A stretch of 64,000 nucleotides of DNA, taken from assembly GCA_943329845.2 (NCBI GenBank), contig CALQFM020000013.1, positions 1-64,000 on the forward strand, in the 5' to 3' direction. The DNA comes from Candidatus Kuenenia stuttgartensis. GTDB taxonomy: Bacteria > Pseudomonadota > Alphaproteobacteria > SMXS01. The position numbers and the translations under genes were made by a program. Of the stretch, positions 20,953 to 31,617 are shown one piece after another. Each line of letters opens with the position of its first letter. The stretch's first letter is position 1. The notes under the pieces were generated by a model, which was given only the letters and a program-made list of their open reading frames with translations, searched no databases and was not told the DNA's origin.

Positions 20953-23067
20953 CTACCCCTCGGCCTGGCCGATGGCGTCCAGCACGATGTCCGGCGTGAG
21001 CAACTGGGGCAGCACGACGGCCTGGGCGCGACCAGGCGCAAAGTACAGATAGAGCGGCACGCCGCTTCGGCCATAGTTTGTCAATATTTCGGTAATCTTG
21101 GGGTCGCGGCGCGTCCAATCGCCTTTCATGTAGCGGATGCGCTTGCCGCGGAATTCGGCGGCGACCGCGTCGGTCGTCAGTGCGACCCGTTCGTTGGCAA
21201 GGCAGGTGATGCACCACGCCGCCGTCAGGTTGACGAACACAGGCTCGCCCGCGGCCCGGTAAGCTTCGAGCCTGGCCTCGTCGTAAGGCTCGGCGGCCAG
21301 CACGCCACCGTCGGCCGTGTTGGATGGCGCATCCTGCTCACCGGCGTACCAGACCAGCCAGACGCAGGTCGCCAGCGCGGCGGCCGCCAGCCCATGGCTG
21401 AACGCCTTGCCGAAGCCGTGCGCGCCCCGCGCGATCCGCCACAGCCAGATAGCGAACACAACCAGCATCAGGATGCCCAGCAGCGCGGCCACGGCGGTGA
21501 TACCGGCCTGCTGGCCCAGCACGGTCACCAGCCAGATCACCGTGGCGTAGACGGGAAACGCCAGGAACTGGCGGAACCGGTCCATCCACGGACCCGGCCG
21601 CGGCAGCAGGCGGCCGATGGCCGGCACCTCGCTGATCAGCAGCATGGGGAACGCCAGCCCGAAGCCCAGCGCGGCGAAGATCAGCAGCGATCCCAGCGGC
21701 GGCAGCAGCAGCGCCGCGCCCAGCGCCGAGGCCATGAACGGCGCCGTGCAGGGCGTCGCCACGATGGTGGCCAGCACGCCGGTCGCGAACGCGCCGACGG
21801 CGCCGCCCCGGTCGACCAGCCCCTGGCCAAGCCCGGTGAAGCTGCCGGCCAGTTCGAAATAGCCCGACAGCGACAGGCCGACCGCGAACAGGATCACCGC
21901 CAGTACCGCCACCACCTCGGGCGTCTGCAACTGGAAACCCCAGCCCACCGCTATGCCGCCCGCGCGGAACGCCAGCAACGCGCCCGCCAGCGCCAGGAAG
22001 CTGACCATCACGCCCGCCGTATAGAGCAGCCCCTCTATCCGCTTCTCACGCAGCGACAGGCCCGACGCCTTCACCACGGCGAGCGCCTTCAGCGACAGCA
22101 CGGGAAACACGCAAGGCATCAGGTTGAGCAGCACGCCGCCAAGGAACGCGAACAACACCGCCTGCCATATGGTCATCTGCGTGAGGCCAGTCGTCGATCC
22201 ACCACCAGGGCCGGCCGCGGTGCCCGGCGCATCGCCCTGAGCCATCCCCGGGATAGAGAACGTCCCGGGGCCGGCGCTGACCGAGTAGGCCTTGTCGCCG
22301 ACCCTGAGCACGCCGTCGATGGTCACGTCGGGCTTGCCGCTGCCCGTCGGAATCACGAGGACGCGCGCCTTGCCGTCGGCGCTCTCAGCTTGCTTGCCGC
22401 TATTGTTGATCAGCGTTTCGGCGAAGGGGAAAAAGCGAAGCGCGCCGGCCCCGGCATCCGTAAACCGCAACGCCAGGGTCTTGCCGTCGACCCGGAACTG
22501 GGCCGTACCCGGGAACGCCACCGGCAGCGCCTCGCGCGCCTTCCTGAATCCGGCGGTGTGCATCGGGTCTCGCACCGATTCCTTGGCAACCGGCAGCGTC
22601 AGTTCCAGGTCGGCGCCTTCGGGGATGCAGATTTCCTCGCACACCAGCCAATCGGCGCGGGCCTTCAGCGTCACGTCGCCCAAGGGCGCACCGACAGGCG
22701 GCGTCACCGTCACCAGCAGCCAGTGCTCGGCGTCATATCCGTAATTGGTCAGCGGGCCGAACGGCAGCGCCTTGGGCGCGGGCCAGTCGATATGGCTGGC
22801 CGTGAACCCCGCCGGCAGGGTCCATTCCAGCGAGGTCGCCAACCCGGAATCGCCGGGATTGCGCCAGTAGGTGTGCCATCGCTCGCGCGGGATCAGCTTC
22901 AACGCCACATGGAACGCCTCGCCGGGACTCACGGCCGCCATGTCGGCGACCAACTCGGCCTGGGCGTTCTCGGTTCTGACAGGCCCGGCGTCCGCGGGCG
23001 CGGCCAGCAACAGGCCAGCCAGAGCGGCCGCCACCCATCCCGCCCAGCGCAGCAGTGAAGACGTCAT
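20953..23067 (-). CDS. DsbD-like thiol:disulfide interchange / cytochrome c biogenesis protein
   Basis: N-terminal DsbD-alpha-like domain (ADWLVCEEICIPEGADLEL), CcdA-like TM domain (NLMPCVFPVLSLKALAVV, GVLATIVATPCTAPFM), C-terminal thioredoxin (VNLTAAWCITCLANE). Confidence 0.92.
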   Translation of the reverse strand: MTSSLLRWAGWVAAALAGLLLAAPADAGPVRTENAQAELVADMAAVSPGEAFHVALKLIPRERWHTYWRNPGDSGLATSLEWTLPAGFTASHIDWPAPKALPFGPLTNYGYDAEHWLLVTVTPPVGAPLGDVTLKARADWLVCEEICIPEGADLELTLPVAKESVRDPMHTAGFRKAREALPVAFPGTAQFRVDGKTLALRFTDAGAGALRFFPFAETLINNSGKQAESADGKARVLVIPTGSGKPDVTIDGVLRVGDKAYSVSAGPGTFSIPGMAQGDAPGTAAGPGGGSTTGLTQMTIWQAVLFAFLGGVLLNLMPCVFPVLSLKALAVVKASGLSLREKRIEGLLYTAGVMVSFLALAGALLAFRAGGIAVGWGFQLQTPEVVAVLAVILFAVGLSLSGYFELAGSFTGLGQGLVDRGGAVGAFATGVLATIVATPCTAPFMASALGAALLLPPLGSLLIFAALGFGLAFPMLLISEVPAIGRLLPRPGPWMDRFRQFLAFPVYATVIWLVTVLGQQAGITAVAALLGILMLVVFAIWLWRIARGAHGFGKAFSHGLAAAALATCVWLVWYAGEQDAPSNTADGGVLAAEPYDEARLEAYRAAGEPVFVNLTAAWCITCLANERVALTTDAVAAEFRGKRIRYMKGDWTRRDPKITEILTNYGRSGVPLYLYFAPGRAQAVVLPQLLTPDIVLDAIGQAEG

Positions 23068-23299
23068 CAGCTTCTCCGTGTGCCGCGCCTTTTCCGGCGC
23101 GGGCTGTTCTATGCATAATATGGTACTCGGCGCAGGTCCATGCGGACCATCTACGCGGTACGGGCGGGGAAATCGCAATGAACGAGATCGGCCACTTCGC
23201 CATGCAGGGCGGCACGACGGGGCGAAAGCCCCTCGCGTTGAGCTGCAACTGCAGCAATCTGCCGCCTGGGTTGGCACGCGGGACCGCATTGTAGCCGCG

Positions 23300-23452
23300 A
23301 TGCCGAAGCAGGATGACAAGCAGGGTCCAAACCAGGCCGAACACCAGCGCCGAGCCGCCGAGGCGCTGCGCGAGAATCTGCGGCGCCGCAAGGAGCAGCA
23401 GCGCAAGCAGGCCCCGAGGCCCGACCCGGAGGGGAAGGACGATCCCGCCTAG
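23300..23452 (+). CDS. Small basic protein with KR-rich 'ALRENLRRRKEQ' motif
   Basis: MPKQDDKQGPNQAEHQRRAAEALRENLRRRKEQQRKQAPRPDPEGKDDPA; resembles short ORFs seen upstream of murA in Alphaproteobacteria. Confidence 0.55.
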   Translation: MPKQDDKQGPNQAEHQRRAAEALRENLRRRKEQQRKQAPRPDPEGKDDPA

Positions 23453-23697
23453 TGGGAGATGTTCATATAGGAAATCGCGAACAGCGCCGCCCCGGCTGCC
23501 GACGTCGCCAGGCTGGTCGGCGTCAGGTAGGGCCCGCCCAGAGCGTGGATTTTCATGGCGAGCAGCGCTCCCATCGCGGCGCCGGCGATCCCGAAGCCCG
23601 CCGCGGTGATCGGCCGCGCAGTCTTTTCAACCGGATAAAAGAAATAAACCAATAGGCCTGTCACCAGACCGATGGAAAGCTTGGCTAACCACTCCAT
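23449..23697 (-). CDS. Small multi-TM membrane protein
   Basis: MEWLAKLSIGLVTGLLVYFFYPVEKTARPITAAGFGIAGAAMGALLAMKIHALGG...; internal start chosen. Confidence 0.5.
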   Translation of the reverse strand: MEWLAKLSIGLVTGLLVYFFYPVEKTARPITAAGFGIAGAAMGALLAMKIHALGGPYLTPTSLATSAAGAALFAISYMNISH

Positions 23698-23882
23698 GCC
23701 CGAAATCTCCCGGCGCCTGCCCGAGCGCCATTTGCCCAGGATAATCCTGTCATAATTTGCAATCCGAGTCAGCATTCCTGTCTTTACGCCTCCCGTATTC
23801 CACGGACATGCGCGCGGGCGTTGAGATACGCCATGCGGTCCATTAGAAGTGGTGTGCGCGTTCACCCCCGAAGAGTTCCTCC

Positions 23883-24437
23883 ATGGCCATCATGTCCGAC
23901 ATCTGGATCCGCGAGCAGGCCCTGGCCAACGGCATGATCGAGCCGTTCGTCGAGAAGCAGCAGCGCCAGGGCGTGATCTCCTACGGTCTCTCGTCTTATG
24001 GCTATGACGCGCGGGTGTCGGACGAGTTCAAGGTGTTCACCAATGTGGATTCGGTGATCGTCGACCCGAAGGAGTTCTCCAAGCAGAGCTTCGTCGACCG
24101 CCCAGGCGACGTCTGCGTCATCCCGCCCAATTCCTTCGCCCTCGCCACCACGGTCGAGTACTTCCGCATCCCGCGCGACATCCTGGTGATCTGCCTGGGC
24201 AAGAGCACCTACGCCCGCTGCGGCATCATCGTCAACGTCACGCCGCTGGAGCCCGAATGGGAAGGCCACGTGACGCTGGAGTTTTCCAACACCACGCCGC
24301 TGCCGGCCAAGATCTACGCCAATGAGGGCGCCTGCCAGTTCCTGTTCCTCAAGGGCAACGAGCCCTGCGAGACGTCCTACAAGGACAAGGCGGGCAAATA
24401 CATGGGACAGCGGGGCGTGACCCTGCCGAAGCTGTAG
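23883..24437 (+). CDS. dcd: dCTP deaminase
   Basis: 184 aa: [75 protein letters not shown]. Confidence 0.97.
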   Translation: MAIMSDIWIREQALANGMIEPFVEKQQRQGVISYGLSSYGYDARVSDEFKVFTNVDSVIVDPKEFSKQSFVDRPGDVCVIPPNSFALATTVEYFRIPRDILVICLGKSTYARCGIIVNVTPLEPEWEGHVTLEFSNTTPLPAKIYANEGACQFLFLKGNEPCETSYKDKAGKYMGQRGVTLPKL

Positions 24438-24439
24438 CC

Positions 24440-25732
<1,293 letters not shown>

Positions 25733-25745
25733 GGAAGATCCGTTC

Positions 25746-26159
25746 ATGAAACTACGCGCCGAGAACGCCGAGGACATCGCCGTGCTCGGCGGCTACCTGC
25801 AGGATGCCGCGCTCAAGGTGTCCGACCTGGCGTGGCTGCCGGCGGCCAACCGCTTCGCCCTGGTCTGCAACCGCTTCATGTGGGAGCGGCCCGGGCCGCC
25901 CCATTACCGCACCCGCGCCGGCCTGCATTTCGAAACCGTCATCGCCGCCAAGGTGCGCGGCGTGCCACAGCAGTCGAAGGACCATGTGCTGGAGTTGCTG
26001 ACCGTCCATGCGGTCGAGCAGCAGGGCCGCGCCCTGATTACCCTCACCTTCGCCGGCGGCGCCGACATCCGCCTGGAAGCCGAACTGGTCGAGGCCGGCA
26101 TGGACGATCTTGGCGAGCCCTGGGAAACGCAGAACCGCCCGGTGCACGAAGGCGCGTGA
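25746..26159 (+). CDS. DUF2948 family protein
   Basis: MKLRAENAEDIAVLGGYLQDAALKVSDLAWLPAANRFALVCNRFMWER; usual neighbour of murA/hisD in Alphaproteobacteria. Confidence 0.88.
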   Translation: MKLRAENAEDIAVLGGYLQDAALKVSDLAWLPAANRFALVCNRFMWERPGPPHYRTRAGLHFETVIAAKVRGVPQQSKDHVLELLTVHAVEQQGRALITLTFAGGADIRLEAELVEAGMDDLGEPWETQNRPVHEGA

Positions 26160-27211
26160 TGCCGATGCTCACGGGCTACCTGCGGCGCCAGGCCGCCACC
26201 TGCTACGAGCTCAAATCCGCGCTGACCGCCTGCCTCCTGCTGCGGATCGCCAATGACTGCGACGCCCAGGGGCCGTGCCGGGACCTGTTCGGCCATCGTG
26301 AGAGCGCGGCGTTGCCCAACAGCATGCTCGGCCCGCGGATCGCCGGCGCGATGCACAGCCTCGTCCTTGCCGGCCTCGCGCCCGAACTCGCCACCTTCTA
26401 CCCCACTGCCGGCGGATCGTTCGTCGAAGCAGGCTTCTGGGAACAGGCACTGGCGGTGTTGATGTCGAATATGGACTTCGTGAACGCCTATATCGAAAAC
26501 CCACCCCAGACCAACGAGGTCGGCCGCGCCGGCACCCTGCTCGCCGGCTTTTTGCTGGTCGCGCGCGAAACCGGCCTTCCACTGCGGTGTCTCGAGGCGG
26601 GCGCAAGCGCCGGCCTCCTGCTTCACTGGGATCGTTACCGATACGACCTTGACGGTGCGCACTGGGGTGACTCGTCAAGCCCGGTGCTGATCCGGAACCG
26701 CTGGCGCGGCACGCCCGCCGGCCTGCCCGCCCGCGTCAGCGTCTCCGAGCGCCGCGGTTGCGACCTCAATCCGGTGGATCTGGGCGATCCCGAGGAGACC
26801 CGGCGCCTGAGGTCGTACATCTGGGGCGACCACCCTGGACGGCTGGCCCGGCTCGACGCGGCCATGGCCGTGGCGGCGCGCGATCCGGCGCCGGTAGACC
26901 GCCAGGATGCCGCCTCGTGGATCGAGGCCCAGCTTGCGGATCCCCGGCCCGGCGTAGCGACGGTATTCTATACATGCTTCGCCTCGATGTATTTTGGCCG
27001 GGCCAGTGTCGCCGCTATCCGGGACGCTTTCTCCCGCGCCGCCGCAATCGCCACGCCAGAAGCGCCACTGGCCTTGCTTCAGCTCGAACGGACCAGCAAG
27101 GGCGGAACGCCAAGGCTGCAGCTGTCCCAATGGCCCGGCAATACGCACCGCATTCTGGCCGGAACCGACCTGCTTGGGCGAAGTACGACATGGGCGAAAG
27201 CCCGGCGCTAG
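26159..27211 (+). CDS. DUF2332 family protein, copy 1
   Basis: MPMLTGYLRRQAATCYELKSALTACLLLRIAND...FYPTAGGSF...NPPQTNEVGRAGTL...LRCLEAGASAGLLLHWDRYRYDLDGAHWGDSSSPVLI; TGATG coupling to DUF2948. Confidence 0.85.
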   Translation: MPMLTGYLRRQAATCYELKSALTACLLLRIANDCDAQGPCRDLFGHRESAALPNSMLGPRIAGAMHSLVLAGLAPELATFYPTAGGSFVEAGFWEQALAVLMSNMDFVNAYIENPPQTNEVGRAGTLLAGFLLVARETGLPLRCLEAGASAGLLLHWDRYRYDLDGAHWGDSSSPVLIRNRWRGTPAGLPARVSVSERRGCDLNPVDLGDPEETRRLRSYIWGDHPGRLARLDAAMAVAARDPAPVDRQDAASWIEAQLADPRPGVATVFYTCFASMYFGRASVAAIRDAFSRAAAIATPEAPLALLQLERTSKGGTPRLQLSQWPGNTHRILAGTDLLGRSTTWAKARR

Positions 27212-27212
27212 A

Positions 27213-28373
27213 TCACCCGCTGCCGGGCACGGACGGCTCTGCTCCCACATAGCGCGCCCTGGGCCGGATCAACGTGCCCGTCTCGGTCTGCTCGATCGCG
27301 TGGGCGAGCCAGCCTGCCGTTCGGCCGAGCGCGAAGATGGCGAACGCCGCCTCCTGCGAAAGCCCGAGCGTTTGTGCCAGCGCCGCCAGCGCGCCGTCCA
27401 CATTGAGCAACATGCCGCCAGCCGCCTCCGCGGCTTCTATTGTCCGCAGCAATGCCCCGTAGGGTTCATGGGCGGCCCTCAGCGCATGGGCACGGATGTC
27501 GCCGTCCGGATAGAGCGCGTGGTGCAGTCCCCAGATCGGCTCGCCGCGGACCAGGCGCGCGGCGAAAAATGCCGCCGGATCAGGCGCCGCGAGCGCCTCG
27601 GCGAACATGGCGACGGTGCGCATGGTCATGCCGCCGTGCCGGGGCCCGGTCAGCGCGGCGAGTCCCGCCATCAGTGCCGCCGGCAGGCTCGCGCCGGTCG
27701 ATGCCACCACGCGCACCGCGAAGGTGGACGCGTTCAGTTCATGATCGGCCAGCAGCACGAGCGCGCGGCGGACCAGATCCGCCCCCTTCGGCTTCAGCCT
27801 CCAGGCGGCGGCGGCGGCCTCTTGAACCGGGCCGGTGACCTCGCGGCCCAGCACCGTGCCGGCCAGCCCCCGAAACAGCGCCGCCCCCTCCACGACGATG
27901 GCTTGCCGGCTGCGGCCGAACATGGGCTGCGCCTCATTCATCGCCTGCGCCAGATAGTTGAACGAAGCGCCGATCCCGCTGCCGCTGGCGATCGGGGCCC
28001 GGGCCGCCGCCTGCGGCCAGGACGCAACGTCGCACAGCAGCGCCGCCGTTTCCTCGAGCGTGGCGTGTTCCGACCACGCGACGGCATCATGTCCCCGGTA
28101 GATCAGCCGTCCGCGCACCACCGTGGAAATCCGCGTCTCAAGAACTGGATCGCCCCAGTTGATCGCTTTGGCGGCGACCACCGGGCGGCTGCGCCCGGCC
28201 TTCTTGCGCGCGGCCAACGCATCCACCTCGGCCTCGCGGTAGAGGCTGCGGCGGGAATCCGCGCCATCTGCCGCCGCTTCCAGCAGGCCACGGCTGACAT
28301 AGGCGTAGAGCGTCTGCGGGCGGATCCCGAGACGTTGGCAAACCTCGTCGGCGGCGATCATTTTCACTGACAT
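27213..28373 (-). CDS. Citrate synthase family protein with N-terminal HTH (excisionase/MerR-like) domain
   Basis: N-terminus MSVKMIAADEVCQRLGIRPQTLYAYVSRGLLEA...SRRSLYREAEVDAL; C-terminus with CS-like GPRHGGMTMR, GLHHALYPDGDIRA, NVDGALAAL. Confidence 0.85.
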   Translation of the reverse strand: MSVKMIAADEVCQRLGIRPQTLYAYVSRGLLEAAADGADSRRSLYREAEVDALAARKKAGRSRPVVAAKAINWGDPVLETRISTVVRGRLIYRGHDAVAWSEHATLEETAALLCDVASWPQAAARAPIASGSGIGASFNYLAQAMNEAQPMFGRSRQAIVVEGAALFRGLAGTVLGREVTGPVQEAAAAAWRLKPKGADLVRRALVLLADHELNASTFAVRVVASTGASLPAALMAGLAALTGPRHGGMTMRTVAMFAEALAAPDPAAFFAARLVRGEPIWGLHHALYPDGDIRAHALRAAHEPYGALLRTIEAAEAAGGMLLNVDGALAALAQTLGLSQEAAFAIFALGRTAGWLAHAIEQTETGTLIRPRARYVGAEPSVPGSG

Positions 28374-28400
28374 ATATTGATTATATTGATCAATATTGAC
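28374..28400. promoter_or_regulatory. AT-rich palindromic divergent promoter/operator
   Basis: tatattgat-tatattgat tandem and perfect palindrome atattga|tcaatat (28383-28396) between the divergent CS-HTH (-) and DUF2332 copy 2 (+) starts. Confidence 0.5.
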
Positions 28401-28455
28401 GAACGCAACGACGTGGCGCCAGATGGTGGCCATCAACAGGCTCGGAAGCAGTCCC

Positions 28456-29550
28456 ATGAATACACCCATGATCGACCCCGGTCCCGACGGCCGGTCCGAC
28501 AGCGCCCTCGTCGCCGCCTTTGCTTTCCAGGCAAAGGCCTGCGAGCTGATTGGCTCGCCGCTCACCGCCCTGCTGCTGCGCGGCATGGTCGCCGACTACA
28601 AGGCGGGCGGCGTCACCCACACCATGCTCTCCGGCTGGGAAACCCGTGCACCCAAGGATGCTGTCCTCAGCCTGCGCATGGTCGGCGGCCTGCATTACCT
28701 GGTACTGACCGGCCGCGCCTCGGCGCTCGCCGCATTCTATCCCAGTGCCGGCGGCGCGTTCCGCGAGGACGGACTATGGGACGCCGCCGAGCCCGTCCTG
28801 CGCGCCGAGGGGCCGTTCTTCGAGCACTTCCTGCGCAACACGCCGCAGACTAACGAGGTGCGCCGCACCGGCGTGCTGATCGGCGGTTTCCTCACCGTCG
28901 CGAAGCAGACCGGCCTGCCGTTGCGCTGCCTGGAAGTCGGCGCCAGCGCTGGCCTCAACCTAAACTGGGACCGGTTTCGCTATGACTTCGGCAACGGCGC
29001 GACCTGGGGCGATCCGGCAAGCCCGGTACTGATTAACACCAGCTGGCGCGGCGATGCGCCCCACGCTGACGTGGCCGCCACCGTCGCCGAGCGCGCCGGC
29101 TGCGACATCAGCCCCATCGACCTGTCGCGGCCCGAGGCGGCGCTGCGCCTGAAATCCTATGTCTGGCCCGACCAGCTCGAACGCTTCCACATGCTGGAAG
29201 GCGCGCTGGCCGTGGCCGCCCTGCATCCGCCGTCGCTGGAAACCGCCGATGCCGGCAAATGGGTCGCGCTGCAACTGGCGGAGCCGCGCCCCGGCGTGGC
29301 GACGGTGGTCTATCATTCTATCGCCGCCCAGTATTTCAGCGCCGAGACCAAGGCTGCCATGAACGCCGCCTTGACCCGCGCCGGCGAACGCGCGACACCC
29401 GATGCGCCGGTCGCCTGGCTGCGCATGGAGGCGCCGGATCTTTCCGCCTGGCCCGAGGTGATCGTGACCCTCTGGCCCGGTGGCGAGGAACGGCTGCTCG
29501 GCACAGCCCATCCTCACGGCACATTCGTTGAGTGGAAGGAGACCCCATGA
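28456..29550 (+). CDS. DUF2332 family protein, copy 2
   Basis: Paralog of 26159-27211: FYPSAGGAF, NTPQTNEVRRTGVLIGGFL, LRCLEVGASAGLNLNWDRFRYDFGNGATWGDPASPVLI. Confidence 0.88.
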   Translation: MNTPMIDPGPDGRSDSALVAAFAFQAKACELIGSPLTALLLRGMVADYKAGGVTHTMLSGWETRAPKDAVLSLRMVGGLHYLVLTGRASALAAFYPSAGGAFREDGLWDAAEPVLRAEGPFFEHFLRNTPQTNEVRRTGVLIGGFLTVAKQTGLPLRCLEVGASAGLNLNWDRFRYDFGNGATWGDPASPVLINTSWRGDAPHADVAATVAERAGCDISPIDLSRPEAALRLKSYVWPDQLERFHMLEGALAVAALHPPSLETADAGKWVALQLAEPRPGVATVVYHSIAAQYFSAETKAAMNAALTRAGERATPDAPVAWLRMEAPDLSAWPEVIVTLWPGGEERLLGTAHPHGTFVEWKETP

Positions 29551-29843
29551 TCCTCGAAGCCGCCCAACTCACCATCAAGCCCGGCCGCGAAGCCGCGTTC
29601 GAAGCGGCCATGCGCCAGGCCCGGCCGTTGATCGAAGCCTCGCCCGGCTTCGGCGGCATCGAGGTCCGGCGCTGCATCGAACGCCCGAACGCCTACCTGC
29701 TGCTGGTCCGGTGGGAGACGCTGGAGGACCACACGGTCGGCTTTCGCGGCTCCGACCGGTACCAGCAGTGGCGGGCGTTGCTCCACGATTTCTACGATCC
29801 GCTCCCCACCGTCGAGCATTTCGCGCCGTCGTTCGTACGGTAG
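29547..29843 (+). CDS. Antibiotic biosynthesis monooxygenase (ABM)-like dimeric alpha/beta-barrel protein
   Basis: MILEAAQLTIKPGREAAFEAAMRQARPLIEASPGFGGIEVRRCIERPNAYLLLVRWETLEDHTVGFRGSDRYQQWRALLHDFYDP; ATGA overlap with DUF2332 copy 2. Confidence 0.85.
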   Translation: MILEAAQLTIKPGREAAFEAAMRQARPLIEASPGFGGIEVRRCIERPNAYLLLVRWETLEDHTVGFRGSDRYQQWRALLHDFYDPLPTVEHFAPSFVR

Positions 29844-29920
29844 GACACGAATCTTGGTGGCGTTGCCCCGACGTGGTGCTAGTTCATAGGCCACAGGCCA
29901 TCGCCGCCGGGGAGACCTCC

Positions 29921-30610
29921 TTGATCGCCATCCGACTGATTGCCGCCGCTGTCGTCCTGGGCATGGCCGTCGCCGGCTGCTCCTCCAAACCGCAGCGCAG
30001 CCCGTTGCCGAAGGATCGCAATGCCGTCGACCGGATCAGCGACGCCTATGTGCGCGCCGTCGACCTGCAGGCCGCGGGCGACTGCGAGAAGGCGAGCCGG
30101 CTGCTCTACCGTGTCGCCATGCAGGGGACCGGCTACGAGGATGCCCAGCGCCGTCTCGGCGAATGCACCATCGCCACGGCAAAGGGCGACCAGACCCGGT
30201 ACATGGATGGCATCGTCTGGCTGCGCCGCGCCGCCGAGGCAGGCTGGCCCGAGGCGCAAGGCTCGCTGGCCTACGAATACGCCACCGGCACCATGACCGA
30301 TCCTGTCGAGGCGGCGCGCTGGCTGACGCTCTACGAGAACAACCCGAAGATGAAGCGCCTGGGCTTCACGCCGTTGCCGGCCGACAAGCTGGCCCGCATC
30401 CGTGTCAGGATCACGCCCGAGCAACTCGCGAAGGGCCAGGCCGCCGCCGCCAGCTTTGTGCCCGTCACGTGGATACCGCCCGCCGCCGCCAAGCGCGACG
30501 CGGTCCTCGACCTGAAGGAAGGCGAAGCCGCCAAGAGCGGCTTCGGCCCGCACCGCGGCGGCGACAGCGATCGCCCCGTCGGCGGCGAGTTCCCGCAGCC
30601 GGGGCAGTAA
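29921..30610 (+). CDS. Sel1-like repeat-containing lipoprotein
   Basis: TTG start, lipobox VAGC, Sel1-like DGIVWLRRAAEAGWPEAQGSLAYEYATGTMTDPVEAARWLTLYENN. Confidence 0.65.
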   Translation: MIAIRLIAAAVVLGMAVAGCSSKPQRSPLPKDRNAVDRISDAYVRAVDLQAAGDCEKASRLLYRVAMQGTGYEDAQRRLGECTIATAKGDQTRYMDGIVWLRRAAEAGWPEAQGSLAYEYATGTMTDPVEAARWLTLYENNPKMKRLGFTPLPADKLARIRVRITPEQLAKGQAAAASFVPVTWIPPAAAKRDAVLDLKEGEAAKSGFGPHRGGDSDRPVGGEFPQPGQ

Positions 30611-30627
30611 CTCCTACCGGACACGAA

Positions 30628-31428
30628 TTACCGGAATACGGGCGTCCGCTTGTTGAGGAACGCGTCTACCGCTTCCTTGTGCTCGGCCGAAACGTAGCAT
30701 TCCTTCAGCAGCTCGCCCTCGCGGCGCTGGACCGCGTTCAGGTCCGACGCGGGACCGTGGTCGCGCAGCAGGCCTTTGATCAGCCGCAGCTGTCGGTCCG
30801 GGTTCGCCGAGATTTCGCGGCCGAGCGCCTTGGCCTTCGCCAGCAGTTCGTCCGCGGGCACCACATGATCGGCCAGCCGGATGCGGCCGGCCTCGCGGGC
30901 GTCGATCAGCCGCGCCGTCAGGCACAGCTCGTTGGCCGTGCCGAAGCCCACGCGGCGCTCGAGGAAGTGGGACGAGCCCAGTTCCGGCACCAGGCCCATC
31001 TTGACGAAGAACATGCCGAACTTGGCCTCCTCCGACGCGATGATCACGTCGAACGGCAGGATCATGGTCGCACCCACGCCGACCGACGCGCCGTTCACCG
31101 CCGCGATCAGCGGCTTGGAGCGGCGGCACAGATCGGCCCAGTCGGTCCCGCCCGGCATGCCGGTCTCTTCTTCCTGCTTGTCGCCCGCGCCGTCGATGCG
31201 CGCTTTGAACGCCTGCTCGATGTCCGCGCCGGCGCAAAAGCCCTTGCCCGCGCCGGTCAGCACGATCGCGCCGATGGCGCGGTCGGCATTGGCGCGCTCG
31301 AAGGCGTTCACCAGTTCCGTCGACATCACCCGCGTCCAGGCGTTGCGCCGCTCGGGACGGTTCAAGGTGACGACCGCGACCGGGCCGTCGGTTTCATAGA
31401 GGATGGTTTCGTAGGACATCGCATTCAC
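30628..31428 (-). CDS. Enoyl-CoA hydratase/isomerase family protein
   Basis: 266 aa crotonase: VAVVTLNRPERRNAWTRVMSTELVNAFERANADRAIGAIVLTGAGKGFCAGADI. Confidence 0.93.
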   Translation of the reverse strand: MNAMSYETILYETDGPVAVVTLNRPERRNAWTRVMSTELVNAFERANADRAIGAIVLTGAGKGFCAGADIEQAFKARIDGAGDKQEEETGMPGGTDWADLCRRSKPLIAAVNGASVGVGATMILPFDVIIASEEAKFGMFFVKMGLVPELGSSHFLERRVGFGTANELCLTARLIDAREAGRIRLADHVVPADELLAKAKALGREISANPDRQLRLIKGLLRDHGPASDLNAVQRREGELLKECYVSAEHKEAVDAFLNKRTPVFR

Positions 31429-31494
31429 CCCTGCTGGTTCAGGCCGCCGACATTAGGCGGCGGCTGCGACCCGATGCAAGTCCTAGCCCTTCAG

Positions 31495-31564
31495 CGTGTC
31501 CCCGAGCTTGTCGAGGGCTTGCATCAACACTCATGCAAAGCCCTTCGACAAGCTCAGGGACACG
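31495..31564. repeat. Dispersed-type inverted repeat (gagcttgtcga family)
   Basis: cgtgtccccgagcttgtcgagggcttgcat (31495-31524) paired with atgcaaagcccttcgacaagctcagggacacg (31533-31564), intergenic between divergent genes. Confidence 0.75.
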
Positions 31565-31617
31565 GATAGAGTGTGACCTGAAAACCCGCCTGTAAACGGG
31601 CGGAACGGAGGGGAAGC

